Origin: Tepidamorphaceae bacterium
GTDB taxonomy: Bacteria > Pseudomonadota > Alphaproteobacteria > Rhizobiales > Tepidamorphaceae
NCBI GenBank assembly: GCA_028279445.1
Contig: JANQNT010000023.1
Span: 310,001 to 374,000 of the forward strand
DNA length: 64,000 nt
Direction: 5' to 3'
Position 1 is the stretch's first letter, and every line of letters starts with the position of its first letter. Shown one piece after another: positions 53,285 through 63,307 of the stretch. The notes under the pieces are model-generated. The model did not search any database and was not told where the DNA came from. It saw only the letters and a program-made list of their open reading frames with translations. Position numbers and translations under genes: made by a program.

Positions 53285-53770
53285 TCAGTCCTTCACGTGG
53301 AACCGGACGGACCTGCGCCATTGCTCGCCGCGCGGACCGGCCACCGTGATGTCAGCCTGCCACAGGCCCGGCGCGAGCTGGGTGGCGGCGTCGTAGGCAC
53401 CGTTGCCGTCGCGGGTGAATTCGAGCTGGCGATCGTCGTTCTCGTGCGCCGGACGGCCAACCTTGGCCCGGACCTGCGCGCCATGGACCGGATTGCCCTC
53501 GGCGTCGTGCAGATCGACCTTCAGCATCTCCTCGCCATAACCCAGCCGCGCTTTCCAACCCAGTGCCGCTTCCTGTTCGCGCGCCTCGGTCACGGCGTTG
53601 AACTTCTGGCTTTCGACATAGGAGTTCTGCACCACCAGCCCGGTCCAGGTCTTCGCCGCGAAGACGGCGAGCGTCATGTTGACCGTGATGATGGTGCCGA
53701 AGAACAGGCCGAGCACGCCGAGCATGTGCCAGCCGGTGAATTTCGGGGGATTGAAGATCCTGCCCAGCAT
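53285..53770 (-). CDS. ccoH: cbb3 oxidase assembly protein CcoH/FixH
   Basis: This is a 161-residue protein with one helix at about residues 15-40 (HMLGVLGLFFGTIITVNMTL) and a periplasmic domain containing YVESQKFN, the family block. The C-terminal GLWQADITVAGPRGEQWRR is typical. ATG 53770 is chosen; a longer frame extends into ccoG. It assists assembly of the oxidase. It starts 1 bp after the ccoG stop. Confidence 0.92.
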   Translation of the reverse strand: MLGRIFNPPKFTGWHMLGVLGLFFGTIITVNMTLAVFAAKTWTGLVVQNSYVESQKFNAVTEAREQEAALGWKARLGYGEEMLKVDLHDAEGNPVHGAQVRAKVGRPAHENDDRQLEFTRDGNGAYDAATQLAPGLWQADITVAGPRGEQWRRSVRFHVKD

Positions 53771-53771
53771 G

Positions 53772-55328
53772 TCAGTTCTCCGGTGCGTTGAAGTTGGCGT
53801 CGTAGACGTCGAGTTCGAAGGACTGCTTGTCCTCGACCACGAAACTGAAGTCGGCTGAACCGGGCTCGACGTAGCCGGGCGGCTGGCTGACGAAGACGCG
53901 CAGCGCGCGCAGCTTGTCGGGTTCGACGGGGATGGCGAAGCTGCGGCCGGCCGGCTGGTCGATACCATCGACCACCATGGTGGCGCCGGGCAGCCCTTCC
54001 AGCGACAGGAAGATGACCCGCGGCTCCGGGATCATGTTGAGCACCTTGACCGTGTAGCCGTTGCGGATGCCGCCGTCGGAGAGCTGCACGAAGACCGGGT
54101 TGCGGTCGTGCTGCACATTGACCTCCAGGCGGTCGCGCGCCAGCAGCGCCACCAGCAGTCCGACGCCGATCATCGACCACATGAAGGTGTAGATCAGCGT
54201 GCGCGGCCGGGCCATGATCTTCCAGTCGAAGTGGCGTACGTGATCGTCGAACTTGCCATCGGCTCCGCGCATGCGGCCGGGATCGATGGCGCCGGTGTCG
54301 GGATCGGTCGCCTCGCGCATGTTGTGGCTGTAGTCGCTCAGCGTGGCGTACGAGATCAGCCCGCGTTCGCGGCCCAGCTTGTCCATGATGTTGTCGCAGG
54401 CATCGATGCACAGCGCGCAGGTGATGCACTCCATCTGCTGGCCGTCGCGGATATCGATCCCGGTCGGGCAGACGGCCACGCAGGCGTTGCAGTCGACGCA
54501 ATCGCCGGCGATCCGACCGTCGGCGGCGGCTTTCTTGGTACCGCGTGTGCGCGGTTCGCCGCGCCAGTCGTTGTAGGTGACGACGAGCGAGCTCTCATCC
54601 AGCATCGCTGCCTGGATGCGCGGCCAGGGGCACATGTAGATGCACACCTGCTCGCGCAGGATGGCGCCGAGGAAGTAGGTCGTGCCGGTCAGCACCGCGA
54701 CGGTGCCATAGGCCACGAACGGCGCCTGCAAGGTGGCGAACTCGTAGGCCAGCGTCGGCGCATCGGCGAAGTAGAAGATCCAGGCGCCGCCGGTGGCCAC
54801 CGAAATCAGGATGAAGAGGATGTGCTTGGAGACCCGCTTGCGGAGCTTGTCGAATGTCCACGGCCCTTTGTCGAGCCTGATGCGCGCATTGCGATCGCCC
54901 TCGATGAAACGCTCCACCACCAGGAACAGGTCGGTCCACACTGTCTGCGGACAGGTGTAGCCGCACCAGGCGCGCCCGACGACCGAGGTGATCAGGAACA
55001 GCCCGACGCCGGCCATCACCAGCAACCCGGCGACGAAGAAGAACTCCTGCGGCCAGATTTCGATGAAAAAGACGTAGAAGCGGCGGTTGGCGATATCGAT
55101 GAGGATCGCCTGGTCGGGGGCGTGCTCGCCACGGTCCCAGCGCAGCCACGGGGTCAGATAGTAGATGCCCAGCGTGATCGCCATGACGATCCACTTGAAG
55201 CGCCGGAAGTTGCCCTCGGTGCGCTTCGGGAACACCTTCTTGCGCGCGGCATAAAGCGGCAACTCGCCGCTGGCGCGCGCGCCCGAATTCACCGCCGCAA
55301 CGCCGGCATGTTCGATTTCCTGCTGCAT
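53772..55328 (-). CDS. ccoG: cbb3 oxidase accessory ferredoxin-like protein CcoG/FixG
   Basis: This is a 518-residue membrane protein with two ferredoxin-type cluster sets, CVDCNACVAVCPTG and CITCALCIDACD, and the helical block GRAWCGYTCPQTVW. It reduces copper for the oxidase. ATG 55328 is chosen; the frame is open to 55406, past the promoter box's expected start site. The FNR-type box at 55436 lies upstream and gives a leader of about 70 nt. It heads the ccoGHIS operon. Confidence 0.93.
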   Translation of the reverse strand: MQQEIEHAGVAAVNSGARASGELPLYAARKKVFPKRTEGNFRRFKWIVMAITLGIYYLTPWLRWDRGEHAPDQAILIDIANRRFYVFFIEIWPQEFFFVAGLLVMAGVGLFLITSVVGRAWCGYTCPQTVWTDLFLVVERFIEGDRNARIRLDKGPWTFDKLRKRVSKHILFILISVATGGAWIFYFADAPTLAYEFATLQAPFVAYGTVAVLTGTTYFLGAILREQVCIYMCPWPRIQAAMLDESSLVVTYNDWRGEPRTRGTKKAAADGRIAGDCVDCNACVAVCPTGIDIRDGQQMECITCALCIDACDNIMDKLGRERGLISYATLSDYSHNMREATDPDTGAIDPGRMRGADGKFDDHVRHFDWKIMARPRTLIYTFMWSMIGVGLLVALLARDRLEVNVQHDRNPVFVQLSDGGIRNGYTVKVLNMIPEPRVIFLSLEGLPGATMVVDGIDQPAGRSFAIPVEPDKLRALRVFVSQPPGYVEPGSADFSFVVEDKQSFELDVYDANFNAPEN

Positions 55329-55435
55329 CGCCTCGCCTGCGAATGCTCCCGTGCCGATCCCGCCGACATGCGCGCAGAATCTCAAGGCCTCGATCAGTCC
55401 AAGCAATCAGTCTATGCAATCGGTCGCCAAAGGCG

Positions 55436-55449
55436 TTGACCTGCGTCAA
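55436..55449. promoter_or_regulatory. FNR/FixK box of the ccoGHIS operon
   Basis: TTGACCTGCGTCAA lies 108 bp before ccoG in the ccoP-ccoG gap. A class-II start would fall near 55401 on the minus strand. FnrN or a FixK protein should bind it under low oxygen. Confidence 0.8.
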
Positions 55450-55611
55450 GGCCGACCTGCGGCAAAATGGACCGCTTTGCAGGTTAACACTGCGCGCCGC
55501 GCGCGCCCAAAAACCGGCAGTTCTCGCGCCACCGGCATCCGCAACAGGAAAACGCACAGCCCGCATCGCGGGCCGTGCAGTCCTTGCCGTGCGAACCTGG
55601 ATCGGCGAGCG

Positions 55612-56487
55612 TTACTCGCCGCCGCCCAGTGCGTGCACGTAGACGGCGAGCGCCTTGACGGTTTCGTCGGCCAGGCGACCCTGCCAGCCCGGCATGACGC
55701 CGTGGCTCGGCGCGTTGATCTGGCTGACGATCTGCGTGTGATCGCCACCATAGAGCCAGATGGCATCGTTGAGCGCCGGAGCGCCAAGATCGCGGACGCC
55801 TTCGCCGGCTTCGCCGTGGCAGGCGGCGCAGTTGTCCACATAGAGGGTCTCGCCGCGCCCGGCGGCGGCTGCATCGGCGTCCTGACCGGACAGGCTCAGC
55901 ACGTACCAGGCGGTGTCGCTGATCTCGTCGGGCGCCAGCAGTTCGTCGGCGCCGAAGGCCGGCATATCGGAAATCCGCGAGTCGTCGTCGTTGACGTAGC
56001 GGATGCCGTGCACGATCGTCAGATGGATCGCCTCAAGGTCGCCGCCCCAGATCCATTCGTCGTCGTTGAGATTGGGATAGCCCGGACTGCCGGCGGCACC
56101 CGCCCCGTGGCACTGCACGCAATTGACCTTGAAGGCCGCGTTGCCGGCGTTGATGGCGAACTGGCGCAGCTCCGCGTCCGCGGCGATCTCGGAGAGCTCC
56201 AGCGTGCGCATCGCTTCCAGCTTGTCGGCGTTGGCGGCCTCGGCCTCGGCGATTTCCTCGCGCAAGAGCGCCCGGCTCGACCAGCCCAGCACACCCTGCG
56301 TGGCGCCGTTGATCAGCGGAATCGCCGGATACAGCACGACATAGACCAGCGAGAAGATGATCGTCGCGTAGAAGGTCCACAGCCACCAGCGCGGCAGCGG
56401 CGTGTTGAGTTCCTTGATGCCGTCCCATTCGTGGCCGGTCGTCTCGGTGCCCGAGATTTGATCGATTTCGTTTTCGTGCCCGGCCAT
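55612..56487 (-). CDS. ccoP: cbb3 oxidase diheme subunit CcoP/FixP
   Basis: This is a 291-residue membrane-anchored cytochrome c with two CXXCH heme sites: CVQCHGAG and CAACHGEAG. One helix lies near residues 33-55 (WWLWTFYATIIFSLVYVVLY). It has AGGAGG before ATG 56487. It passes electrons to the CcoO/CcoN core. Confidence 0.95.
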   Translation of the reverse strand: MAGHENEIDQISGTETTGHEWDGIKELNTPLPRWWLWTFYATIIFSLVYVVLYPAIPLINGATQGVLGWSSRALLREEIAEAEAANADKLEAMRTLELSEIAADAELRQFAINAGNAAFKVNCVQCHGAGAAGSPGYPNLNDDEWIWGGDLEAIHLTIVHGIRYVNDDDSRISDMPAFGADELLAPDEISDTAWYVLSLSGQDADAAAAGRGETLYVDNCAACHGEAGEGVRDLGAPALNDAIWLYGGDHTQIVSQINAPSHGVMPGWQGRLADETVKALAVYVHALGGGE

Positions 56488-56489
56488 CG

Positions 56490-56645
56490 TCAGTCCTCCT
56501 TGAAGGGGATGTTGGCCGCGTCATCGCTGTGTTTCTTTCCGCCGGGGCGGAACACCCACAGGACGACGAAGATGAAAATCCCCATCATGTAGAGCAGACC
56601 CCAGCTATCCGCGAAGGTACGCATGCTCTGATAATCGAAATCCAT
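56490..56645 (-). CDS. ccoQ: cbb3 oxidase subunit CcoQ/FixQ
   Basis: This is a 51-residue single-helix protein (GLLYMMGIFIFVVLWVFRPG) with a polar tail ending PFKED. It begins MDFDYQSMRTFADSWG, typical of CcoQ. It stabilises the oxidase complex. It starts 11 bp after ccoO and ends 2 bp before ccoP. It is too short for most automatic calls. Confidence 0.92.
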   Translation of the reverse strand: MDFDYQSMRTFADSWGLLYMMGIFIFVVLWVFRPGGKKHSDDAANIPFKED

Positions 56646-56656
56646 GTCAGCCTCCC

Positions 56657-57406
56657 TCAGCGGTCGTTTTCTTCAGGTTTGTAGACCGAGAAATCGACCA
56701 ACGTGCCGAGCATCTGGAGGTAGGCGACGAGTGCGTCCATCTCCGTCAGTCTGGCGGGGTCTCCATCGAAGTCGCCGAGCACTGCCTTGGGGTAGCGCTC
56801 CTCGATCCCCGACCAGTCGGCGTCGGGATCCGCCTGGTCGGCAAGATCGGCGGCGGCATTGGCGATCATGTCGTCGGTATACGGCACGCCGACGATGCGG
56901 TTGGTGCGCAGGTGGCCGGCCGGGTCCTCGACGACCAGGTCGGTCTCGGCGAGGAAGGCGTAGGACGGCATCACCGTCTCGGGCACCACCGATTCAGGCG
57001 CGATCAGGTGCTGTACGTGCCACTCGTTGGAGTAGCGCCCCCCGACGCGCGCCAGATCGGGACCGGTTCGCTTGGAGCCCCACTGGAAGGGGTGATCGTA
57101 CATCGATTCAGCGGCCAGACTGTAATGCCCGTAGCGCTCCACCTCGTCGCGGAACGGGCGGATCATCTGGCTGTGGCAGACGTAGCAGCCCTCGCGGATG
57201 TAGATGTTGCGCCCGGCCAGCTCCAGCGGCGAGTAGGGCCGCATGCCCTTCACCTTCTCGATGGTGTTCTCCAGGTAGAACAGCGGAACGATCTCGACGA
57301 TGCCGCCGACCGTCACCGCCAGGAAGGACAACACCATCAGCAGCGTGACGTTGCGCTCGATCTTGGCGTGGAAGCCGAAAGGCGTTTTCTTCTGTGGAAC
57401 AGCCAT
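56657..57406 (-). CDS. ccoO: cbb3 oxidase monoheme subunit CcoO/FixO
   Basis: This is a 249-residue cytochrome c with one N-terminal helix and the heme site [12 protein letters not shown]. The heme's axial methionine region is near [10 protein letters not shown]. It overlaps nothing and is 12 bp after ccoN. It is part of the ccoNOQP set. Confidence 0.95.
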   Translation of the reverse strand: MAVPQKKTPFGFHAKIERNVTLLMVLSFLAVTVGGIVEIVPLFYLENTIEKVKGMRPYSPLELAGRNIYIREGCYVCHSQMIRPFRDEVERYGHYSLAAESMYDHPFQWGSKRTGPDLARVGGRYSNEWHVQHLIAPESVVPETVMPSYAFLAETDLVVEDPAGHLRTNRIVGVPYTDDMIANAAADLADQADPDADWSGIEERYPKAVLGDFDGDPARLTEMDALVAYLQMLGTLVDFSVYKPEENDR

Positions 57407-57418
57407 GATCGAAATTCC

Positions 57419-59044
57419 TTATTCGGCCGGCTGCATGGCTGGTTCCTCGGCTCCGATCGGAGTCTCGGGACGCAGCTTGCCGCGGATCGTTTGAACCAGA
57501 TTGAACACCATGACCAGCGCGCCGAGCAGGAACAGCAGCCCGCCGAACATGCGCATCACATAGTAGGGATGCATCGCCTCGATCGATTCCGCGAAGGAGT
57601 AGACGAGGTAGCCCTGGTCATCGTACTCGCGCCACATCAGGCCCTGCTGGATGCCGGAAACCCACATCACCGCCGCGTAGACCACGATGCCCAGCGTGGC
57701 GAGCCAGAAGTGCCAGTTGACCAGCCGCATGCTGTACAGCCGCTCGCGGCCCCACAGTTTCGGCACCAGGTAGTAGATCGCGCCGAAGGACACCATGCCG
57801 ACCCAGCCGAGCGCGCCGGAGTGCACGTGGCCGATGGTCCAGTCGGTGTAGTGCGACAGCGCGTTGACCGTCTTGATGGACATCATCGGGCCTTCGAAGG
57901 TCGACATGCCGTAGAAGGCGATCGAGATGACCAGCATGCGCAGGACCGGGTCGGTCCTGAGCTTGTCCCAGGCACCCGACAGGGTCATCAGGCCGTTGAT
58001 CATGCCGCCCCATGAGGGCATCCACAGCATCACCGAGAACACCATGCCCAGCGTCTGCGCCCAGTCGGGCAGCGCGGTGTAGTGCAGGTGGTGGGGGCCG
58101 GCCCAGATGTAGAGGAAGATCAGCGCCCAGAAGTGCACGATCGACAGGCGGTAGGAATAGACCGGCCGTTCGGCCTGCTTGGGCACGAAGTAGTACATCA
58201 TGCCCAGGAAGCCGGCGGTGAGGAAGAAGCCGACCGCGTTGTGGCCGTACCACCATTGCGTCAGCGCGTCCTGCACGCCGGCGAAGGCGGAGTAGCTCTT
58301 GGCGCCGAGGAACGACACCGGAACCGACAGCCCGTTGACCACGTGCAGCATGGCGATGGTGACGATGAAGGACAGGTAGAACCAGTTGGCCACGTAGATG
58401 TGCGGTTCCTTGCGCTTCACGATGGTGCCAAGGAAGACCAGCAGATAGCAGACCCAGACCGCGGTGAGCCACAGATCGACGTACCACTCGGGCTCGGCAT
58501 ATTCCTTACCCTGGGTGATGCCCAGCAGGTAGCCGGTGGCGGCCATCACGATGAAGAACTGGTAGCCCCAGAAAACGAACCAGACGAGCTTGCCGCCGAA
58601 CAGGGAGGCGCGGCAGGTGCGCTGGACAACGTAGAACGAGGTGGCCAGCAGGGCATTGCCGCCAAAGGCGAAAATGACCGCGGAGGTGTGCAGCGGGCGC
58701 AGACGGCCGAAATTGAGCCAAGGCTCGATATTGAGTACCGGCCAAGCCAGTTGGGCCGCCACGACGACGCCGACAAGAAAGCCGGCGATGCCCCAGAACA
58801 TGGTGGCGATGGCGCCGTAGCGCACCACACCGTCATTATAGACCGGCTGACCGTCGGTGGTGGCGACGGCCGGCTCGCCAGCGCCGAACTTGATGCGCCG
58901 GAACAAGATCACGGTGGCGATGACCAGCACCGCAAAGGCCACCCAGGCGTGCATGGCAAACGCTGCGTCACGCGCGAACGCCGCCCCCAGCAAGACAAGG
59001 AACGCCGCAAGCCCGACCAACACGGCTTCGGGTGCATTTTTCAT
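57419..59044 (-). CDS. ccoN: cbb3 oxidase catalytic subunit CcoN/FixN
   Basis: This is a 541-residue, 12-helix heme-copper subunit that reduces oxygen to water. The family blocks include [18 protein letters not shown] (copper-B histidine region) and [23 protein letters not shown] 59044 is chosen, as GGAGAAG lies 7 bases upstream; the frame is open to 59110. A divergent FNR-type box lies 120 bp upstream. High oxygen affinity suits microaerobic life. Confidence 0.96.
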   Translation of the reverse strand: MKNAPEAVLVGLAAFLVLLGAAFARDAAFAMHAWVAFAVLVIATVILFRRIKFGAGEPAVATTDGQPVYNDGVVRYGAIATMFWGIAGFLVGVVVAAQLAWPVLNIEPWLNFGRLRPLHTSAVIFAFGGNALLATSFYVVQRTCRASLFGGKLVWFVFWGYQFFIVMAATGYLLGITQGKEYAEPEWYVDLWLTAVWVCYLLVFLGTIVKRKEPHIYVANWFYLSFIVTIAMLHVVNGLSVPVSFLGAKSYSAFAGVQDALTQWWYGHNAVGFFLTAGFLGMMYYFVPKQAERPVYSYRLSIVHFWALIFLYIWAGPHHLHYTALPDWAQTLGMVFSVMLWMPSWGGMINGLMTLSGAWDKLRTDPVLRMLVISIAFYGMSTFEGPMMSIKTVNALSHYTDWTIGHVHSGALGWVGMVSFGAIYYLVPKLWGRERLYSMRLVNWHFWLATLGIVVYAAVMWVSGIQQGLMWREYDDQGYLVYSFAESIEAMHPYYVMRMFGGLLFLLGALVMVFNLVQTIRGKLRPETPIGAEEPAMQPAE

Positions 59045-59163
59045 GATTGCTTCTCCAGGCGCTGGTGCAAACGCAGCCGACTGCGCCACCCCCCGCGACG
59101 TGACGGGCACGCCGCTAAATCAGAATCTATCCAGACAATGCACCGGACGCCGGGTGGGTCGCC

Positions 59164-59177
59164 TTGACACAGATCAA
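59164..59177. promoter_or_regulatory. FNR/FixK box between ccoN and the hemerythrin-like gene
   Basis: TTGACACAGATCAA lies in the divergent gap and can serve both directions. Class-II start sites would be near 59129 (ccoN side) and 59212 (hemerythrin side). The latter lies just before the chosen ATG at 59236, which helps fix that start. Confidence 0.82.
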
Positions 59178-59235
59178 GGCGCCGGACGCCGGGGTCCCCA
59201 GAATGGCCGGTGGGATCAGCAAAGAAACTGCAGCC

Positions 59236-59784
59236 ATGACAACCGCCATGACACTTGCAAGCAATGACACCGAATTTCACGGACTGAGCGCCGACACAGC
59301 CGCTCGCTCCTCCGACATCCGCCCGATATCGCTTCAGCCGCCGGCCCACGTCTCGCACACGATGACGGGACATCACGGCGTGCAAAGCGACCTCTGCGCA
59401 CAGCTAGAGGAACTCGCCGACAGCCTGCCGGACCACGTCGACACACAGATGTGCGTCTATATCTCGCGCCGGTTGTGCAAGATCATCCGCCAGTCGCACG
59501 AGTTTGAGGAATCGGTGCTGTTCCCGCTGCTGGAATCGCACTCGCGGGGCAACGGAAAGCTCGAGGCGACGCTGGAGCGGTTGCGCTTCGAGCACTGGGA
59601 AGACGAGGCCTTCGCCCATGAGGTCGCCGACGGCTTGAACGGCTTCGTCACCCAGCCGGAGAGCGCCAACGTCGAATCGCTCGCCTACATGCTGCGCGGT
59701 TTCTTCGAGGGCCTGCGCCGGCATATCGCCTTCGAGCGCGAGCACATCCTGCCGATGCTGCTGCGGCTCGACGGAGTGCGGTGA
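59236..59784 (+). CDS. hemerythrin-like HHE-domain protein
   Basis: This is a 182-residue helical protein with metal-ligand motifs: TGHHGVQSDLC, HEFEESVLFPLLE, RFEHWEDEAFAHEV and RRHIAFEREHILPM. Such proteins bind oxygen or NO at a di-iron site or repair iron-sulfur clusters. The first 55 residues lack a clear structure. ATG 59236 is chosen because transcription from the FNR box should begin near 59212; ATGs at 59203 and upstream are less likely. It ends 1 bp before hemN, so the two form one operon. Confidence 0.8.
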   Translation: MTTAMTLASNDTEFHGLSADTAARSSDIRPISLQPPAHVSHTMTGHHGVQSDLCAQLEELADSLPDHVDTQMCVYISRRLCKIIRQSHEFEESVLFPLLESHSRGNGKLEATLERLRFEHWEDEAFAHEVADGLNGFVTQPESANVESLAYMLRGFFEGLRRHIAFEREHILPMLLRLDGVR

Positions 59785-59785
59785 G

Positions 59786-61144
59786 GTGATCGATCCGGCC
59801 CGGATTTTCGAGGTTCATTCCCGGCCGGTTCCCCGCTACACGAGCTATCCGACCGCGCCGATGTTCGCCGATGTCGGCGAAAGCGGCATGACGCAGGACT
59901 TCCTGGATACGGTCGATCCGCGCCAGCCCGTCTCGCTCTACATCCACATTCCCTTCTGCGACCGGTTGTGCTGGTTCTGCGGCTGCCACTCCAAGCAGAC
60001 CCGCAAGTACGCGCCCGTGGCCGCTTATGTCGACACGCTGGTGGCGGAACTGGAACTGGTCGGGCGCGCGCTTGGCATGCGCCCCAGGCTCGGACACGTA
60101 CATTTCGGCGGCGGCTCGCCCAGCCTGCTGCGCGAAGCGGAATGCGCCAAGCTCCACACCGCGATCGCCCGGCACATGGTCATCGATACGCAGACCGAGA
60201 TCAGCGTCGAGATCGATCCAAGCGACGTCAACGAGGACACACTTGCCGGACTGCTGGCGATGGGCGTGACACGGGCGAGCATCGGCGTGCAGGATTTCGA
60301 TCCGCTGGTGCAGGACGCGATCAACCGGCCGCAGACCTTCGCGCAAACCCGCGCCGTGGTCAGCCAGTTGCGCAAGGCCGGTATCGCCTCGGTGAACATC
60401 GACGCGCTCTACGGGCTGCCGTTGCAGAGCGCCGACCGGCTGATGCGCACCATCAATCAGGTCATCGCGCTGGAGCCGGACCGCGTCGCGCTGTTCGGCT
60501 ACGCCCATGTTCCGTGGCTGAAACCCCACCAGCGGCTGATCCGCGAGCAGGACCTGCCGGGCACGCTGGAGCGTTTCGAGCACGCTTGCGCGGCCGGCGA
60601 CCGGCTGGCCGATGCGGGTTACGTGCGGATCGGTATCGATCACTTTGCCCGGCCCGATGACGCCCTGGCGCGCGCCCAGGCATCCGGTGAGCTGCATCGC
60701 AACTTCCAGGGCTACACCACCGACGCCTGCGAGGTGCTGATCGGCATCGGCGCCTCGTCCATCAGCCGCTTTCCCGGCGGCTACTTGCAGAACATCGTGC
60801 CGACCGGTCGCTACAAGGCGGCCATCGAAGCCGGCGAGCTACCGGCCAGCCGGGGACTGCGGCTCAGCGACGACGATCATGTGCGCGGCTTCATGATCGA
60901 ACGGCTGATGTGCGATTTCGAGATTTCCTACGCCGTCCTGCGCAAGCGCTTCGGCAGCAGTGCCACGCCCTACATCACCGAATGCCGCAAGGTCGCGGCC
61001 CTCGAGCGCGAAGGCCTGTGCGAGAGCGATGACGCGGCATTCCGCATACCTTTCCAGGCGCGGCCCTTCGCGCGGATCGTCGCGGCGCGCTTCGATGCCT
61101 ATCTCGCCGCCGACAGCACGGTGAAATTCTCCAAGGCCGTTTAG
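59786..61144 (+). CDS. hemN: oxygen-independent coproporphyrinogen III oxidase
   Basis: This is a 452-residue radical-SAM enzyme of heme synthesis. The cluster ligands are C58, C62 and C65 in HIPFCDRLCWFCGCHSKQ. Family blocks HFGGGSPSLL and SIGVQDFDPLVQ follow. The GTG at 59786 is preceded by GGAG. It works without oxygen, which fits its place under an FNR box with the oxidase genes that need heme. It overlaps the convergent fnrN gene by 4 bp. Confidence 0.95.
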   Translation: MIDPARIFEVHSRPVPRYTSYPTAPMFADVGESGMTQDFLDTVDPRQPVSLYIHIPFCDRLCWFCGCHSKQTRKYAPVAAYVDTLVAELELVGRALGMRPRLGHVHFGGGSPSLLREAECAKLHTAIARHMVIDTQTEISVEIDPSDVNEDTLAGLLAMGVTRASIGVQDFDPLVQDAINRPQTFAQTRAVVSQLRKAGIASVNIDALYGLPLQSADRLMRTINQVIALEPDRVALFGYAHVPWLKPHQRLIREQDLPGTLERFEHACAAGDRLADAGYVRIGIDHFARPDDALARAQASGELHRNFQGYTTDACEVLIGIGASSISRFPGGYLQNIVPTGRYKAAIEAGELPASRGLRLSDDDHVRGFMIERLMCDFEISYAVLRKRFGSSATPYITECRKVAALEREGLCESDDAAFRIPFQARPFARIVAARFDAYLAADSTVKFSKAV

Positions 61145-61869
61145 GCTTTCTCGCAGGCGTCGAGCAGGCGGTCGAGGTTCGGCACGACGACCGTGCGGTT
61201 GTTCTCGACCTGGATGATGCCGGCCTTGCGCAACCTGGTGATCTGGCGGCTGACCGTCTCGATAGTGAGCCCCAGGAAGTCGGCGATATCGGCGCGCTTG
61301 AGCGGCAGCTCGAAACGGATCGAGTCGGTGTCGAAGTCGAACTCGGGATTGATGTGGGTGGCGATCAGGTAGAGGAAGCTTGCCACCTTCTCGCTGGCCG
61401 ACTTGCGGCCCAGCGTCAGCATCCACTCGCGCGCCTCGTCGAGTTCCTTCAGCGCCTGCTCGTGCAAGCGGTGCTGCATCTCCGGCGATTCGTCGATCAG
61501 CTCCTCGATCGCCGAGCGCGGGAAGGAGCACACATTGACCGACGTCGCCGCTTCGGCGGAGATGTCGCTCTGACGCTTGAATGGACGGCCGAGAAAGTCC
61601 GGCGCGAACTGCAACCCGACGATCTGCTGGCGCCCGTCGGCCATCAGCTTGGTCAGCTTGACGACACCATTCATGATGTTGGCGTAGCTGTGCACCTCCT
61701 CGCCCGCGGGGACCAATTCCTCCTCGGGCCGGAAGTCCTGGCGGCTGGTGTGCTTGCTCAGGCGCAGCAGTTGATTGGCATCGAGCGCGCCGCACACACC
61801 CTTGTGGCGCGCCTCACAGGCGCGGCAAACAGCCGGCACGTCCGAGTTATGGATGTCCTTGCGTCGCAT
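61141..61869 (-). CDS. fnrN: oxygen-sensing CRP/FNR regulator, FnrN/FnrL type
   Basis: This is a 242-residue regulator. Cysteines C15, C18 and C26 (VCRACEARHKGVC) and C114 (VNVCSFPR) can hold the [4Fe-4S] cluster that senses oxygen. The helix-turn-helix reads ADIADFLGLTIETVSRQITR with the ETVSR recognition residues of the FNR class. The ATG at 61869 is chosen; the frame is open to 62022. It should bind TTGAT-N4-ATCAA boxes, four of which are found in this window. No perfect FNR box was seen in its own leader. Confidence 0.93.
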   Translation of the reverse strand: MRRKDIHNSDVPAVCRACEARHKGVCGALDANQLLRLSKHTSRQDFRPEEELVPAGEEVHSYANIMNGVVKLTKLMADGRQQIVGLQFAPDFLGRPFKRQSDISAEAATSVNVCSFPRSAIEELIDESPEMQHRLHEQALKELDEAREWMLTLGRKSASEKVASFLYLIATHINPEFDFDTDSIRFELPLKRADIADFLGLTIETVSRQITRLRKAGIIQVENNRTVVVPNLDRLLDACEKA

Positions 61870-62125
61870 CGTCCGCACGCCTTGACCAGAAAACTCGCCA
61901 CCTTGCGTCAGGATAGGCAACAGTCCTTGTCCCCACAATGCACGCGTCGGAAAAACATCGGCCGAAATACCTCTGTACCGGAAAGCCACTCTGACACGCC
62001 GAACGTCACCGGCACTGGACACATGTCCGTCGTCGGGACTCTGGATGTGGTAAGGACTCTAGCATCTGGCCAGGCCACCGTGATGTGAACCTTCGTCGCA
62101 GTCGACCAAAATCCGGGGTCGTCGC

Positions 62126-63079
62126 CTATACGGCCAGCCCGCAGTTTCCGAAGACCTCACGCGTGGCAGCCTTTTCCGCATCGGTGAGCGACAGCAGCGG
62201 CGGGCGTACAGATCCGCCGGCCTGGCCAAGCAGTTCCTGCCAGTACTTCTGGTGCGCTTGCGGCTTGCCGCCCGGGCGCGAGCCGTACAGCGCCCGGCGC
62301 ACCGGCTCGAGGCTGTCGAAGACCCTGCGCGCCTCCTCGATCTCGCCGCGCATGGCAAGCTCGGTGTAGCGGTTCATGCGCCGGTCGGACTTCGACTGCA
62401 GGAGGTATGGCGGTGTCGAGCAAAGATAGAGCTGCCAGCCGAGTTCGACGATGTTGTCGAGCCACTCTTCCTCCGACGCGGTGGAGACGATCAGCTTGTC
62501 GCCGGCCATGCGGCTCAGCGCGCTGTACATGGGCCGGGGCACCGAATACTTGATGGCCACGATATTGGGCAGGTCGGCGATCCGGGTGCACAGTTCCGGA
62601 CTCATCACGTAGCCGCTGTCGGGATGGCTCCACAGCGCGATGCCGATGTCGAGCTGATCGCAGAGATACTTGTAGTAGGAAAACAGCGTCTCGCAGCGGT
62701 CGGTGACGAAATGCAGCACCGGGGCGTGCACCACGACGAAGTCGGCGCCGACCGCCTGCGCGTGGCGGGCAAGCTCGATGACCGTGGCCAGATTCTGATC
62801 CGAGCAGGACATCACCGTGCCGGCCTTGCCGTCGGCCTCCTCGACGACCACCTCGAAGTTGCGCTTGCGTTCTTCAATACTGAGGGAGAAATACTCGCCC
62901 TGCTTGCCGCAGGCAAAAAGCCCGGCGATCTCCAGGTCATCGATCCAGTGACGGATGTTCCGGCGCAGTCCATCCTCGTCGATGGCAAGCGTTTCCGTCA
63001 TTGGATTGAGAACGGCGGCCCAGATACCGCGCATGTTGGCGCGCGCGTATTCCTTGGCGTCCAGCTTCGAATACAGCAT
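62126..63079 (-). CDS. DapA-superfamily aldolase/synthase-like protein, tyrosine-lacking
   Basis: This is a 317-residue protein of the dihydrodipicolinate synthase family. The Schiff-base lysine is K177 in NIVAIKYSVPRP, and GKQGEYFSLSIEE matches the GTTGE block. The usual YN.P motif that carries the catalytic tyrosine reads LWSHPDSGY, so W150 and S151 replace Y and N. It is therefore unlikely to be DapA itself; an aldolase, lyase or hydratase of another keto-acid is more likely. No clear operon partner is seen. Confidence 0.8.
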   Translation of the reverse strand: MLYSKLDAKEYARANMRGIWAAVLNPMTETLAIDEDGLRRNIRHWIDDLEIAGLFACGKQGEYFSLSIEERKRNFEVVVEEADGKAGTVMSCSDQNLATVIELARHAQAVGADFVVVHAPVLHFVTDRCETLFSYYKYLCDQLDIGIALWSHPDSGYVMSPELCTRIADLPNIVAIKYSVPRPMYSALSRMAGDKLIVSTASEEEWLDNIVELGWQLYLCSTPPYLLQSKSDRRMNRYTELAMRGEIEEARRVFDSLEPVRRALYGSRPGGKPQAHQKYWQELLGQAGGSVRPPLLSLTDAEKAATREVFGNCGLAV

Positions 63080-63307
63080 CCCGCTACCGGTTATTGTTTC
63101 GGGCTGCCGCCATCGCCCGCCTTATGTTGGCTCGATTTACTGGCATACCACCGACCAAATTGCCATAGGGCGCGTGCGTATCTGTCACAGAATTCACAGT
63201 CGCAAACCGCAAGCGCCAGCACGCCCGAACAGCCATCGGAGCAGCCGGTCGGCACGGCGGTCCATTCGCGCTGGATGCCGCCGCGCAACCGGTGTACAGG
63301 GACACCC

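Noticed and set aside
61900-61925. TTGCGTCAGGATAGGCAA near fnrN as an FNR box for autoregulation.
   Set aside because: The spacing is wrong and neither half is TTGA/TCAA.
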